Source: Alphaproteobacteria bacterium
GTDB lineage: Bacteria > Pseudomonadota > Alphaproteobacteria > GCA-2731375
Assembly (NCBI GenBank): GCA_028824965.1
Contig: JAPKBD010000009.1
Location: 1 to 33,735 of the forward strand
Length of the DNA: 33,735 nt
Direction of reading: 5' to 3'
The notes below the pieces were generated by a model. The model had not been told where the DNA came from, ran no database searches, and worked only from the letters and a program-made list of their open reading frames with translations. This document shows, piece after piece, positions 1 to 7,968 of the stretch. How positions within the stretch are numbered: the first letter of the stretch is position 1; each line of letters opens with the position of its first letter. The position numbers and the translations under genes are program-made.

Positions 1-158
1 TGAGAGCCACTTATAAATCGAACCCAAACTGTTCAAACAAACCGAGCCACCTCTGCCTATGTTTTGACTTGAGCGAACGCGCCGCCCCAAAATATCCCGC
101 TACATCTCGTGGTATCTCGCAAAATGCTACCCCATTTGTTACCCCAGGCCATTTCCAC

Positions 159-182
159 CGAAATTCACCTTCCGTGATTTCG
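159..182 (-). terminator. Hairpin downstream of the desaturase gene
   Basis: CGAAATTCAC and GTGATTTCG form a nine-pair stem with one bulged T around a CTTCC loop, 11 bases past the desaturase stop. No T-run follows on the minus strand, so an intrinsic terminator is only a possibility; it could equally be a 3' stabilising hairpin. The rest of positions 1-193 shows nothing I can assign. Confidence 0.3.
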
Positions 183-193
183 ATGCTCGGACG

Positions 194-1207
194 CTAATTT
201 GCCAGCGTAGGATCGGCGCTGATCAAGGCGGAGGTGTCGAATATATGTCGCACTTCTGCGTTTTGCAGACAGCCACGTTCCTGCATCTCGGAATGGCAGG
301 CGGGCAGGTTGTAGTGGGGGATGGCGGGATAAAGGTGATGTTCAATATGGTAGTTCACCTGATAGGGAAACAGAAACCACAGCAACCACGAAGGGCCTAG
401 ATTGGTGCGCGCTGCCAACAAGGGTGATTTTTCATCCCTGACCGCACCATGTTCGCATATGGCCCGAAAACGCAGCAATGCCTGCAGCACTGTGCAAAAG
501 GGCAAGATCCACAGAACCAAATATTCCAGGCCGTATCCTGAAATAATGGCTAATGCCAAGGCGCTAACCTGAAACCCGAGAACAAGCCAACGATCCTGCC
601 GCGCCGCCTTGCGCAAACCGGGCGCGGTGTCATGCAGCGGCTTGGTTTTACCCACGTTCACGCTGGGGGCTTCGTCATTGATCGCAGGGGCGCCCATGAA
701 ATAGGCGAAGGTTTTTGGTGCCGTGCGGCCCGTTAAATCAAACAGCAGTTTCCGTATCAGGTAACGCCGACCCCGTGGATAACCGCCATGCAGAGGAATG
801 TCGGGGTCCTGGCGCTCATATAAATGATTGTGATGCAGGCGATGGACGACCCGATAGGTGCGCATGGAAATCCCCACCGGCGTGGCCAGGGCACGTCCAA
901 TGAAATCGTTCAGGCTGCGGTTCTTGAACAGGCGGTAATGGGCCGCATCATGGGCCAGGACAAAACATGCCTGTTGGCGCGAAGCGATGATGATGATCGC
1001 GGGGACAACGACCCATGGCGTCCACCAGTAAAAGGAGGCTGCGATGCAGGCTGCAATTACTGCGACCAGGGAGAAGACGGAATTCCAGGCCTTGGTATCG
1101 TTCTGTTGTGACAGTTTCTTGATCAAGGCCGCAGGCAGACCAACCCGACCTACCTGGCCACGTTTATCCTGGCGAAACTCTTCACCCTGTCTGTGCTCCT
1201 CAGCCAT
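194..1207 (-). CDS. Membrane fatty acid desaturase
   Basis: This is an integral-membrane, di-iron fatty acid desaturase that would insert a double bond into an acyl chain at the cytoplasmic membrane. The three histidine boxes are visible: HDAAH at about residue 86-90, HRLHH at 122-126 and HIEHH at 287-291, with an extra candidate ligand in CEHGAV near 253. Hydrophobic segments lie at about 44-77 and 207-245. The 337-aa length is normal for the family. The charged N-terminus (MAEEHRQGEE) is cytosolic. The start ATG is the first in frame and has only a weak Shine-Dalgarno sequence. The gene stands alone and diverges from the aminotransferase, with 95 bases between the chosen starts. The regiospecificity (acyl-lipid, sphingolipid or carotenoid-type substrate) cannot be read from the sequence. 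Confidence 0.9.
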   Translation of the reverse strand: MAEEHRQGEEFRQDKRGQVGRVGLPAALIKKLSQQNDTKAWNSVFSLVAVIAACIAASFYWWTPWVVVPAIIIIASRQQACFVLAHDAAHYRLFKNRSLNDFIGRALATPVGISMRTYRVVHRLHHNHLYERQDPDIPLHGGYPRGRRYLIRKLLFDLTGRTAPKTFAYFMGAPAINDEAPSVNVGKTKPLHDTAPGLRKAARQDRWLVLGFQVSALALAIISGYGLEYLVLWILPFCTVLQALLRFRAICEHGAVRDEKSPLLAARTNLGPSWLLWFLFPYQVNYHIEHHLYPAIPHYNLPACHSEMQERGCLQNAEVRHIFDTSALISADPTLAN

Positions 1208-1239
1208 GCCTGATTTGTAGAGTTCTATAGATTTGATAG

Positions 1240-1278
1240 CCAGCGATTTTTCGTGCGCTGGTGTCCAGTTGGTATAAC
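1240..1278 (+). promoter_or_regulatory. Inverted repeat and candidate -10 before the aminotransferase
   Basis: CCAGCG (1240-1245) and CGCTGG (1256-1261) form a perfect six-base inverted repeat with a 10-base spacer, followed by TATAAC at 1273-1278, which resembles a -10 box. The -35 side (TTCGTG at 1250-1255, 17-base spacing) is poor. If real, transcription starts downstream of the GTG at 1261, which favours the ATG at 1303 or 1315 as the start. The repeat could be an operator or chance. Confidence 0.25.
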
Positions 1279-1302
1279 ATCAACCCATCATCGAACAGCT
1301 TT

Positions 1303-2688
1303 ATGAGTGAACCCATGCTAAGCAATTCCCCTATCGTGAACCGATATGTCGACCGCACGCCCGCCAGCCAGGCCTTGGCAGAAAGGGCGGAAAAACATTT
1401 CCCATCAGCCATAACCCATGACAGCCGCCACACGACGCCTTACGGCATCTATGTGGATAAGGCCAAGGGTTCTCGCAAATGGGATGCGGACGGCAACAAT
1501 TATGTGGACTATTTTGGCGGTCACGGGGCCTTGATGCTGGGCCATCGTAATGTGGAGGTTGAGGTTTGTATTCAAGACGCCTTGGCAGCCGGCACCCATT
1601 TTGGTTCCTCCCATCATTTCGAAGTGGCTTGGGCAGGGTCCGTGCAAAACCTGATGCCGTCCGCTGAACGCATCCGCTTTACCGCTTCGGGGACAGAGGC
1701 GACGTTGTTGGCCATGCGCCTGGCGCGGGCCTATACGGGCAAAAACCGCATTGTGCGCTTTCGCACCCACTTTCACGGCTGGCATGATCATATGGCCTTT
1801 GGCGTGGCGAACCATTTCGACGGCACTGCAACGCCCGGTGTTTTGCCGGAGGTCGCTGCCCAAGTTACCTTGCTGGACCCGAACGATATCGATGCCGTGG
1901 CCCGGACGTTGGAGGATGACAAGGAAATTGCGGCAATCATTTTGGAACCCACGGGCGGCGGCGGCGGCATGGTGCCCCTGGTGCCTGATTTCGTAGTGCA
2001 ACTGCGTGAATTGACGGAACGCTATGGGGTGTTGTTGATCCTGGATGAAGTGGTCACAGGTTTCCGCGTGCATCCGGGCGGGGCCCAGGGGTTGTATGGT
2101 GTGACGCCTGATCTGACGACATTGGCGAAAATTTTGGCGGGTGGCCTGCCGGGCGGTGCTGTTGTGGGCCGGACGGAAATTTTGGAGCGTCTGGATTTCA
2201 AGTCAGCGGCGGACAAAGAGTTTGAGAAGATCCACCACCCCGGCACCTTTAATGCCAATCCCCTGTCGGCAGCGGCGGGCACCAAGACCTTGGAGATCAT
2301 CGCCAATACGGATGCCTGCGCCAAGGCCGCCGCATTCGGTGCCAAAGTCCGGGAACAGCTGAACGAAAGTTTTGTCCGCGCCGGGATCGCCTGGGCCGCC
2401 TATGGAGAGCAGGCGAGCTTTTTCATCTTTATGAACAGCGCCGGTTTGAAGTTTGATCCGTTGAATTTCGATCCGCTTTCAATGTCCTACCAGGATTTGA
2501 AGGGTAAGCCGGCGGGTTTGTTGAACAAGCTGCGTTTGGCTTTGTTGATTGGCGGCGTCGATATCTCTGGTGCAGGGGGCGGGGTCATCTCGGCCACCCA
2601 CGATGACGATGACCTAGCCCAGACAGTGACGGCGTTTGAAGATGCGGTAAAGATGCTGGGGGCCGAAGAAAGCCTACCCAAACTCTAA
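1303..2688 (+). CDS. Class III aminotransferase, glutamate-1-semialdehyde aminomutase-like
   Basis: A PLP-dependent fold-type I, class III aminotransferase in the glutamate-1-semialdehyde 2,1-aminomutase-like group. Counted from the longest ORF start (GTG 1261), the phosphate-binding SGTEA is near 143-147, the PLP aspartate motif DEVVTGFR near 262-269, and the Schiff-base lysine is K290 in LAKILAGGLPGG. I chose ATG 1303 (MSEPML) because a candidate -10 box lies between 1261 and 1303; ATG 1315 is also possible and neither has a strong Shine-Dalgarno. At about 460 aa it is longer than HemL (about 430), and it sits beside an SDR dehydrogenase rather than haem genes, so a catabolic omega-transaminase or aminomutase role is more likely than tetrapyrrole synthesis. 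The substrate is unknown. Confidence 0.85.
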   Translation: MSEPMLSNSPIVNRYVDRTPASQALAERAEKHFPSAITHDSRHTTPYGIYVDKAKGSRKWDADGNNYVDYFGGHGALMLGHRNVEVEVCIQDALAAGTHFGSSHHFEVAWAGSVQNLMPSAERIRFTASGTEATLLAMRLARAYTGKNRIVRFRTHFHGWHDHMAFGVANHFDGTATPGVLPEVAAQVTLLDPNDIDAVARTLEDDKEIAAIILEPTGGGGGMVPLVPDFVVQLRELTERYGVLLILDEVVTGFRVHPGGAQGLYGVTPDLTTLAKILAGGLPGGAVVGRTEILERLDFKSAADKEFEKIHHPGTFNANPLSAAAGTKTLEIIANTDACAKAAAFGAKVREQLNESFVRAGIAWAAYGEQASFFIFMNSAGLKFDPLNFDPLSMSYQDLKGKPAGLLNKLRLALLIGGVDISGAGGGVISATHDDDDLAQTVTAFEDAVKMLGAEESLPKL

Positions 2689-2709
2689 CCAGCGATAGAA
2701 AGTAGACAA

Positions 2710-3501
2710 ATGGCGGAAGATTTCACAGGCAAAGCAGGCATTGTAACAGGTGGCGGTTCCGGCATCGGCCGGGCGGCAGCGATCCGGTTCGCTGAAGCCG
2801 GGGCCAAAGTGGTTATCGTCGATGTGGACGAAGATGGCAGCAACGCCACCAAGGCGATGATCGATCAGCTTGGTGGTGAGGCGACGTGTGTTTTGGCCGA
2901 TGTTTCCCAGGAGGCTGCGGTAGAAAACATGGTCGCGCAAACCATCGCCACCTACGGCAAGTTGGATTTCGCCTTTAACAACGCAGGTATCGCCGGCGAT
3001 ATTGTGCCGTTGATTGATTACACAGAAGATCTATGGGACCGGGTCATTGGCATCAACCTGAAAGGTGTCTGGCTATGCATGAAACATCAGATCCGACAAA
3101 TGCTGGATCAGGGAGAAAATGGGGCCAAGGATGGAAATGGCGGTGGCGCCATTGTCAATACGGCCTCGATCATGGGCCTGGTCAGCAGTGCCACTAACCC
3201 GGTCGCCTACACAGCAGCTAAACACGGTGTCGTCGGGATAACAAAATCCGCCGCCCTGGGTTATGCCGAAGCGGGCATACGCGTCAACGCAGTGTGTCCC
3301 GGCTATATCATGACGCCCTTGGTGGCAGATATTTTCGAGCGCCACCCAGAGCGCAAGGCCGCAATAGTCGCGGACCATCCAATTGGCCGCCTGGGCACGC
3401 CCGAAGAAATCGCCGCTGCTGCTGTCTGGCTATGTTCCGATGCGGCATCCTTCGTCAATGGCACCGCCATGACGGTTGACGGCGGCTACGTCGCCCATTG
3501 A
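2710..3501 (+). CDS. SDR family NAD(P)-dependent oxidoreductase
   Basis: A classical short-chain dehydrogenase/reductase, 263 aa, cytosolic. The Rossmann motif TGGGSGIG is at residues 13-20, NNAG at 90-93, and the catalytic Ser-Tyr-Lys at S153, Y167 and K171 (YTAAK). The acidic residue at the end of beta-2 (VIVDVD, D38) suggests NAD(H) rather than NADP(H) preference. The C-terminal sequence (MTVDGGYVAH) is typical of glucose/3-oxoacyl-ACP reductase-like members. It follows the aminotransferase by 21 bases on the same strand, so the two are probably co-transcribed; an amino-alcohol or keto-acid conversion shared by both would be natural but is inference. Its 3' end converges on the GGDEF gene with 24 bases between. 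Confidence 0.9.
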   Translation: MAEDFTGKAGIVTGGGSGIGRAAAIRFAEAGAKVVIVDVDEDGSNATKAMIDQLGGEATCVLADVSQEAAVENMVAQTIATYGKLDFAFNNAGIAGDIVPLIDYTEDLWDRVIGINLKGVWLCMKHQIRQMLDQGENGAKDGNGGGAIVNTASIMGLVSSATNPVAYTAAKHGVVGITKSAALGYAEAGIRVNAVCPGYIMTPLVADIFERHPERKAAIVADHPIGRLGTPEEIAAAAVWLCSDAASFVNGTAMTVDGGYVAH

Positions 3502-3525
3502 TCACACGGGTATAGCGGACAGGCA

Positions 3526-4506
3526 CTAATGTCGGGCCATGTCAGAGCCGGTGAAATGGACGACTTTGTTGCGACCGCTCTCTTTTGCCTGATACAGGGC
3601 GCTGTCTGCCTCTGCCATGATCGACGCTAGGTCGCCCCGTGCCTTCGCCGCTGTTGTCACGCCAATGGAAACGGTGACGGATAGAGAACCGGCTTCTGTT
3701 GTCATGGCCAGGTCCAGCACGGCACAACGCAGACGGTCTGCGACCATGTGGGCCATTTCGGCGTTCGCTTCGGGCAACAGTGCGGCAAATTCCTCGCCGC
3801 CAACACGACCCAGAATATCTGAATCCCGTAACGCGTCCTGACAGGCACCGGCGATTTCGCGCAAGACATCATCGCCAACCCCATGGCCATGTTTATCGTT
3901 GATGGCTTTGAAATGATCCACATCGATCATCAACAGCGAGATGTTTCTGCCATAGCGTTTGGCCCGGTCGAATTCGGCCTCCGTCCGTTCAAAAAAGCTG
4001 CGTCGGTTGGCGATTTCGGTAAGGGCGTCGGTGGTGGCCAGATGTTCCAGGCGTTCATGCAAACGTTTGCTTTCATCAATGTCGCGATAGACGGCGAGAT
4101 AACCGCCCGAGGCGATGGGGTGGCCCCGGCATTCCATCCATTTGCCGCTGGCCAACTGTTGTTCGTATCGGACCGGATCTGTTGTGCGTGCGATGGCTTC
4201 CTGGGCAGCGACCGCGGCGGTAACGTCTTCGTTGTTCTTCGATAGATCGCGGCGCATGGCCTCGCCAGGGTTTTCGGCACCTAGAATATCAGCCCCGTCC
4301 AGTTCAAGAACTTCAAATAGGCGATCATTCCATGCGACCAGGTTCAGATCCTTATCCAATACCTGCACGCCATCGGGGATGGCCGTCAGCGCGGTTTCCA
4401 ATACATCATGCTTTTCGGCGAGGGCCTGTTCAGCCTGCTTCCGTAGGCTGATATCGGTGGAGATCGTGGTGGTAGAACCATCGGGCAGACGTTGTTCCGC
4501 TAACAA
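3526..4506 (-). CDS. C-terminal part of a broken PAS-GGDEF diguanylate cyclase
   Basis: Encodes a PAS domain (about residues 30-150 of this fragment) and a complete GGDEF domain ending near 315. The active-site signature is GGEEF, preceded five residues earlier by RDSD, the RxxD inhibitory c-di-GMP site, so the cyclase module looks catalytically competent and would make c-di-GMP from two GTP. The ORF-track start is a TTG with no visible Shine-Dalgarno and it falls inside a PAS strand. Upstream in the same frame the sequence continues past TAA (4555-4557) and TAG (4576-4578) into the PAS gene, so this is best read as the 3' part of one gene interrupted by two nonsense codons. Independent translation is not excluded. 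Confidence 0.75.
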   Translation of the reverse strand: MLAEQRLPDGSTTTISTDISLRKQAEQALAEKHDVLETALTAIPDGVQVLDKDLNLVAWNDRLFEVLELDGADILGAENPGEAMRRDLSKNNEDVTAAVAAQEAIARTTDPVRYEQQLASGKWMECRGHPIASGGYLAVYRDIDESKRLHERLEHLATTDALTEIANRRSFFERTEAEFDRAKRYGRNISLLMIDVDHFKAINDKHGHGVGDDVLREIAGACQDALRDSDILGRVGGEEFAALLPEANAEMAHMVADRLRCAVLDLAMTTEAGSLSVTVSIGVTTAAKARGDLASIMAEADSALYQAKESGRNKVVHFTGSDMARH

Positions 4507-4575
4507 TATCCAACGGCCATCCTGGCGTTGCAGCTCAAACGGTGCGCCGGGGTTTTAGTGCCGGGCCAGGCGATC

Positions 4576-5328
4576 CTATATCCAAGCCTCTTCCGCGCCA
4601 ACGGCACTGGGATAAGCGCCTGCCACCATGGCCGTACGGATATGCGTTTCAAATAGTACGCCGGGCTGAACACTATCAATCACCCTGGCATTGATATCGC
4701 GAAATTGCTGGTTGCAGACAACCAGGCGGTCATCGGGCCCCCACAGAACGAACATCTCGTCCAAATTCTCAATAGCCCTGATCAGGCCATCGTTGCGCTG
4801 TTGGGCTTCGACCTCCGCCGTAATCACAGAGGCGGAACCGCGATATCCTAGAAAAGCCCCCTGGTCATCGAAGACAGGCCGACCGGACGTGCGCATCCAC
4901 TTAACGCCATCGGTTGCACGTCGCTGAAAAAGGAAGTTGGAGAACGGTTCCCGCCGTTGTAGGGCTTCAAGGTGGGCCTGCCAGACTTCGGGCGCGACGG
5001 AATCCGGTATGCCGAAATCCTCCCGCCGCTTGCCGTAGTGCCATTCCGCCGCGACACCAGTGATGTCATAAACACTGGGCGAAAAATAGGTAAAGCGGTG
5101 GTCTGCATCCGTTTCCCAAAACCACCCGCCCATGGCCTCGGCAAAATCTTGTAGGCGATCGCGGATGGAACTTTCGGCTAGACTGCCCCTTGCTTGACTA
5201 GCCTCCAGCTCGAGCACGCGTTTGCGCAAACGCGTAAGCTCACCTGGCGCTTGTTTTTGAGATACATCGACATCTGCAGCTTCCTGCGTCGATGATGTAG
5301 CCGGGACTGCATTTTTTGGCTCATGCAT
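4576..5328 (-). CDS. N-terminal part of the broken PAS-GGDEF gene (PAS sensor fragment)
   Basis: A 250-aa fragment with no output domain of its own: a short coiled-coil-like segment (about 28-52, RLRKRVLELEASQ), a first PAS domain at about 58-172 with a PAC-like end (FLGYRGSASVITAEVEAQQR), and most of a second PAS domain from about 178. It ends abruptly at AEEAWI, in the helix before the last PAS strands. The missing strands are encoded directly downstream in the same frame after TAG, seven sense codons and TAA. There is no transmembrane segment, so the sensor would be cytosolic. Full length without the stops would be about 600 aa: PAS-PAS-PAS-GGDEF. It probably gives a truncated, non-signalling product. 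Confidence 0.75.
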   Translation of the reverse strand: MHEPKNAVPATSSTQEAADVDVSQKQAPGELTRLRKRVLELEASQARGSLAESSIRDRLQDFAEAMGGWFWETDADHRFTYFSPSVYDITGVAAEWHYGKRREDFGIPDSVAPEVWQAHLEALQRREPFSNFLFQRRATDGVKWMRTSGRPVFDDQGAFLGYRGSASVITAEVEAQQRNDGLIRAIENLDEMFVLWGPDDRLVVCNQQFRDINARVIDSVQPGVLFETHIRTAMVAGAYPSAVGAEEAWI

Positions 5329-5443
5329 GCAACAAACTCACCCGCAAATACAATTCTCCTCGCAGGCAATAAGATAGCGCGCACGTCTTAAGAAACAAGC
5401 AATGCCGCAATGCCTTTGGTCACGATAAGTTGTTGCCTGAAGA

Positions 5444-6163
5444 CTAATCTGAATTTGTAACGTTGTAGGACTTCAGTTCTTTGGGGGACAGCCAATAGGT
5501 ATCCGATTGGTCCGTATCAAGGCCCGGCGCCAGTAAGCGAAGGGATACGCCCATGCGGACCAAATGCTCTGCCTTATCAGCCGCGATTCTGGCTGATGCT
5601 TTCTCAATCTTCGAGATCATCCAGCGCAATCGAGCATCAAACGGAATATCGGTCTTGTCTTCAAGAACTTTTTTAATGAAGGCAATGGCATCTTTATCCG
5701 TGGTCATTGTTGCCATATGAACGCCGATATTAGTTTTCTCACCCGCACCTCGTAGTACGCCGCCAAGAAAGGCCCAAACACAAGCGCTGGCGCATGTTGC
5801 ACCTTTCGGTACACGGGTGGCGCTGCCCAATTGGCGCAACAAGACGCCGATCCTCAGGCCCGTATAGAAATGCCCGCCAGGTGAGTGAAATAAAATTTCC
5901 TGGGTATCAGGATTGGCCTGAAGCCATTTCTGCATTCTTGCGTCATCGCCCTCTTGAATTTGACCTTGGACCAGGAGCACCCTTTGACCGTCATGTTGGC
6001 TGGCTTCAAATTCCAGTGCGGCCGCATTTTGAGCGGATAAAATCAGGGCCGCTAAGCAGAGGGCTGCAATGTGAAATGCTGCAATGTGAAATGCCGCACG
6101 GGGAAATGCTGAGCGGGCTTGTGTTAGGCGGGCGCCCACCGGCCCGTGCCCTCTATTTTGCAA
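5444..6163 (-). CDS. ClpP-fold periplasmic protein (COG3904-like)
   Basis: A 239-aa protein with an N-terminal hydrophobic segment (about 21-47) that looks like a signal peptide ending near AQNAAA. The mature part resembles the ClpP/crotonase-like periplasmic family COG3904: ILFHSPGGHFYTGLRIG, then GATCASACVWAFLGG, where the serine in CASAC lies at the position of the ClpP nucleophile, then GVHMA. It may be a serine protease or a non-catalytic relative; substrate unknown. The ORF opens with TTG and overlaps the upstream lipoprotein gene by 40 bases. No ATG precedes the signal peptide in frame, so TTG is the most likely start and translation may be coupled. The signal peptide contains a perfect duplicated AAFHI unit (see repeat). 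Confidence 0.7.
   Translation of the reverse strand: MQNRGHGPVGARLTQARSAFPRAAFHIAAFHIAALCLAALILSAQNAAALEFEASQHDGQRVLLVQGQIQEGDDARMQKWLQANPDTQEILFHSPGGHFYTGLRIGVLLRQLGSATRVPKGATCASACVWAFLGGVLRGAGEKTNIGVHMATMTTDKDAIAFIKKVLEDKTDIPFDARLRWMISKIEKASARIAADKAEHLVRMGVSLRLLAPGLDTDQSDTYWLSPKELKSYNVTNSD
6065..6094 (-). repeat. Perfect 15-bp tandem duplication in the signal-peptide region
   Basis: TGCAATGTGAAATGC occurs twice with no spacer on the plus strand (6065-6079 and 6080-6094). It encodes the doubled AAFHI in the hydrophobic part of the ClpP-fold protein signal peptide. Being 15 bases it preserves the reading frame and lengthens the hydrophobic core by five residues. It looks like a recent slippage or duplication event. 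Confidence 0.85.
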
Positions 6164-6612
6164 AATTGTGTAGTTTCCTCAATTTCCTCACCCTTGATAT
6201 AGGCGACTTGCCGAACCGTGCGGCATTCCCGGCCTTCACTAAAGGTTTTAGCAGATATGGGCGTGGCAAAGCCTCTGACCGAAATGTTCTCCTCACTTTC
6301 CCATTCCACACGATCGCCGGTTGGAACTGACAAAGCCGTTGTTCTTGCCGCGTTCGCGGCCAGGCGATCAATCTCATCCAACTTCGCGCCGATAATCGCG
6401 CCGGCAACACCGCCCATCGCAGCGCCCAGGACTGCGCCAAGTTCCGCCCCGCCGTTACTGCTGCCGATGAGCGCGCCTGCCACGCCACCAATGATCATGC
6501 CCAGTGCAGTTGCCGTCTCTTGTTGTGAGCCGGTGGTCTGGCAGGCAGACGTGGTGAAAAGAGTGGAGATTACCACCAAGACTTTGAATATACTGCGCCC
6601 TGAAAATTTCAT
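6124..6612 (-). CDS. Glycine-zipper lipoprotein
   Basis: A small exported lipoprotein of 162 aa. Counting from ATG 6612, the signal peptide ends in a lipobox TSAC (cysteine near residue 24), so it would be lipidated and anchored in the outer or inner membrane. Residues about 37-75 are a glycine-zipper 2TM segment (GMIIGGVAGALIGSSNGG...GAAMGGVAGAIIGA). A C-terminal domain follows with two cysteines (GRECRTV, TQFCKIEG) that could pair, similar to the 17-kDa surface-antigen/RcnB-like lipoproteins. ATG 6612 was chosen over the GTG six bases upstream because GAGGT sits six bases in front of it. Its 3' end overlaps the ClpP-fold gene, suggesting a two-gene envelope operon. Function unknown. Confidence 0.8.
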   Translation of the reverse strand: MKFSGRSIFKVLVVISTLFTTSACQTTGSQQETATALGMIIGGVAGALIGSSNGGAELGAVLGAAMGGVAGAIIGAKLDEIDRLAANAARTTALSVPTGDRVEWESEENISVRGFATPISAKTFSEGRECRTVRQVAYIKGEEIEETTQFCKIEGTGRWAPA

Positions 6613-6717
6613 TGTCACACCTCTAAGTCGTGCATTGAATTTTAATGCATCATAAAGGCGCGCTCGTATATGTTAAATAGGACGCTTGTTGTTCTAATTT
6701 ACGGGGCTTGCGAAAAG

Positions 6718-7068
6718 CTAAATCAGTTTCCGCAATACGTGACTGCGATTGGTGGTGAAGGGGCGTACCTGTCCGCCCCATCGGCCTGCTTCCACTGCTT
6801 CGGCCCAGGCAGCGCTGTTCAGGACCTCCGGGCTGTCAACTTCGTAGACGGCGATGTAATGGGGCAGCCCTTCGCCCGTGACGGGAATTTCCTCACCCGC
6901 CATAGCCAACGTCGCGGGAACGGTCTTTAGGCGGGAGACAGCGACCACGCCGGGAACTTTCAAAAGGGCGGGGATATGCTCCTCATCATATACTTCGTTG
7001 AAGAGAGCCTCCTTTTCCGGCGCGACATCCATAGAGACGATAAAGGCGTATTTGGCTTGAAATGGCAT
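6718..7068 (-). CDS. Small dimeric alpha/beta-barrel protein (DUF4286/EthD-like)
   Basis: A 116-aa cytosolic protein that matches the ferredoxin-like dimeric alpha+beta barrel pattern: a first strand (YAFIVSMDV), VYDEEHIPALLKVPGV, a middle strand (HYIAVYEVDSP) and a last helix and strand. The DEEHIP...VPGV signature is typical of the DUF4286/EthD-like group, whose members are often minor partners of oxygenases or ring-degradation enzymes. A strong Shine-Dalgarno (AAGGAG) precedes the ATG. It lies 28 bases downstream of the citrate-synthase-fold gene on the same strand, so the two are probably one transcript. No catalytic residues can be assigned, and no function is claimed. Confidence 0.75.
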   Translation of the reverse strand: MPFQAKYAFIVSMDVAPEKEALFNEVYDEEHIPALLKVPGVVAVSRLKTVPATLAMAGEEIPVTGEGLPHYIAVYEVDSPEVLNSAAWAEAVEAGRWGGQVRPFTTNRSHVLRKLI

Positions 7069-7096
7069 TGGTTAGTCTCCTTTAAAATATGTTGGT

Positions 7097-7888
7097 CTAA
7101 TCATAGCTGATTTGGCTGGCAGGTATATGCCGCCATGTGGTGTCCTGTTCCTGTTCCTCCAAAAAATGCGCACCCATGGAGACGGAACGCGGGGTCAACA
7201 GAAAAAGCCGGGTGCTTTGCCAGGTAAATCCCAAATCCAGAATGACGACGGCAGACACGCCATCCAAATTCATGGGCACCACCTTGCCGCCCCGTTGGGC
7301 GGCTAGCGCGGCCTCCACCGCCATGCCAAGGCGGCAATAATTGCCAAAGGTGCCTTCACCCTGGGCCACGGCCAAAACGCCCGGTGCGCGGGGGTCGGCA
7401 CCGTGCAGGGGAATGCCATAACCAGGCACGCGTTGGCCTTTGTTGCTGGCGTCTTCGACAATTTGCGCTGCAACTTCGCTTAAGACAGCATCGTCGATCT
7501 GTTGATTGTCCGGGTTGTGGGGGGCAAGGCGTTCCACCATGTCCCGGGCCAGCTGTTCACCCAGACCACCCATGCGATCACCGAATGCCAGAACCCCGCC
7601 ACCCACTGCCGCCTGGATCGACGTGCCGTAGGAGGCGAAACAACGACTGATCATAGATGGCGGTGCGATACCATGTTCCATTGAAGCCACCAGCAGCGCA
7701 TCCAAGACCCGCGTCTGTTGTGCCGTTGGCAGATGTCCGGCCAGCATCAGGAACATCATTTCGGCGAAAGTGGTTTTGCCGATCAGTTCGCTGAGGGGTT
7801 GGCCCCGCACCATGATCTCTTCTTCTGTATCAGTGCTGATTACCTGGGAGATAGATGTCTTCCAGCTGGACATATCTTGTGTGGCCAT
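7097..7888 (-). CDS. Citrate-synthase-fold protein, citryl-CoA lyase-like
   Basis: A 263-aa protein related to citryl-CoA lyases and the C-terminal citrate-synthase module of ATP-citrate lyase. Landmarks are SELIGKTTFAEMMFLMLAG, SMEHGIAPPSM, FGDRMGGLGEQ (compare ATP-citrate lyase GDRFGGALD), VPGYGIPLHGADPRAP and PMNLDGVSA. By eye the catalytic GxGH histidine is replaced (GYGI) and the HGG histidine is Met, while the aspartate in NLDG is kept. It may therefore act on a different acyl-CoA ester or be non-catalytic. The ATG at 7888 was chosen over the ORF-track start 60 bases upstream because AGGAGG lies just in front of it and the family begins there. It diverges from the dioxygenase gene and is followed by the DUF4286-like gene. 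Confidence 0.8.
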   Translation of the reverse strand: MATQDMSSWKTSISQVISTDTEEEIMVRGQPLSELIGKTTFAEMMFLMLAGHLPTAQQTRVLDALLVASMEHGIAPPSMISRCFASYGTSIQAAVGGGVLAFGDRMGGLGEQLARDMVERLAPHNPDNQQIDDAVLSEVAAQIVEDASNKGQRVPGYGIPLHGADPRAPGVLAVAQGEGTFGNYCRLGMAVEAALAAQRGGKVVPMNLDGVSAVVILDLGFTWQSTRLFLLTPRSVSMGAHFLEEQEQDTTWRHIPASQISYD

Positions 7889-7968
7889 TCCGTTGCCTCC
7901 TGCTTTGTACAAATGCGCTGACGCCAAATTGTCAGATTCGATCAGCATTACAAGTGGCTAGTTGGTTG

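Noticed and set aside
1-193. Possible integrase end or tRNA remnant (repeated CTACCCC/TTACCCC, ATCGAACCC)
   Set aside because: No cloverleaf or T-stem could be drawn, and the short minus-strand frame (GVTNGVAF...) has no start or family match.
1405-2073. Long minus-strand ORF (222 aa) inside the aminotransferase gene
   Set aside because: It is antisense to a protein with complete PLP motifs and its translation shows no family signal; a shadow of biased codon use.
4555-4578. Stop-codon reassignment or selenocysteine/pyrrolysine-type recoding in the PAS-GGDEF gene
   Set aside because: TAG and TAA terminate other genes in the window normally, and no recoding structure was seen; two nonsense mutations are the simpler reading.
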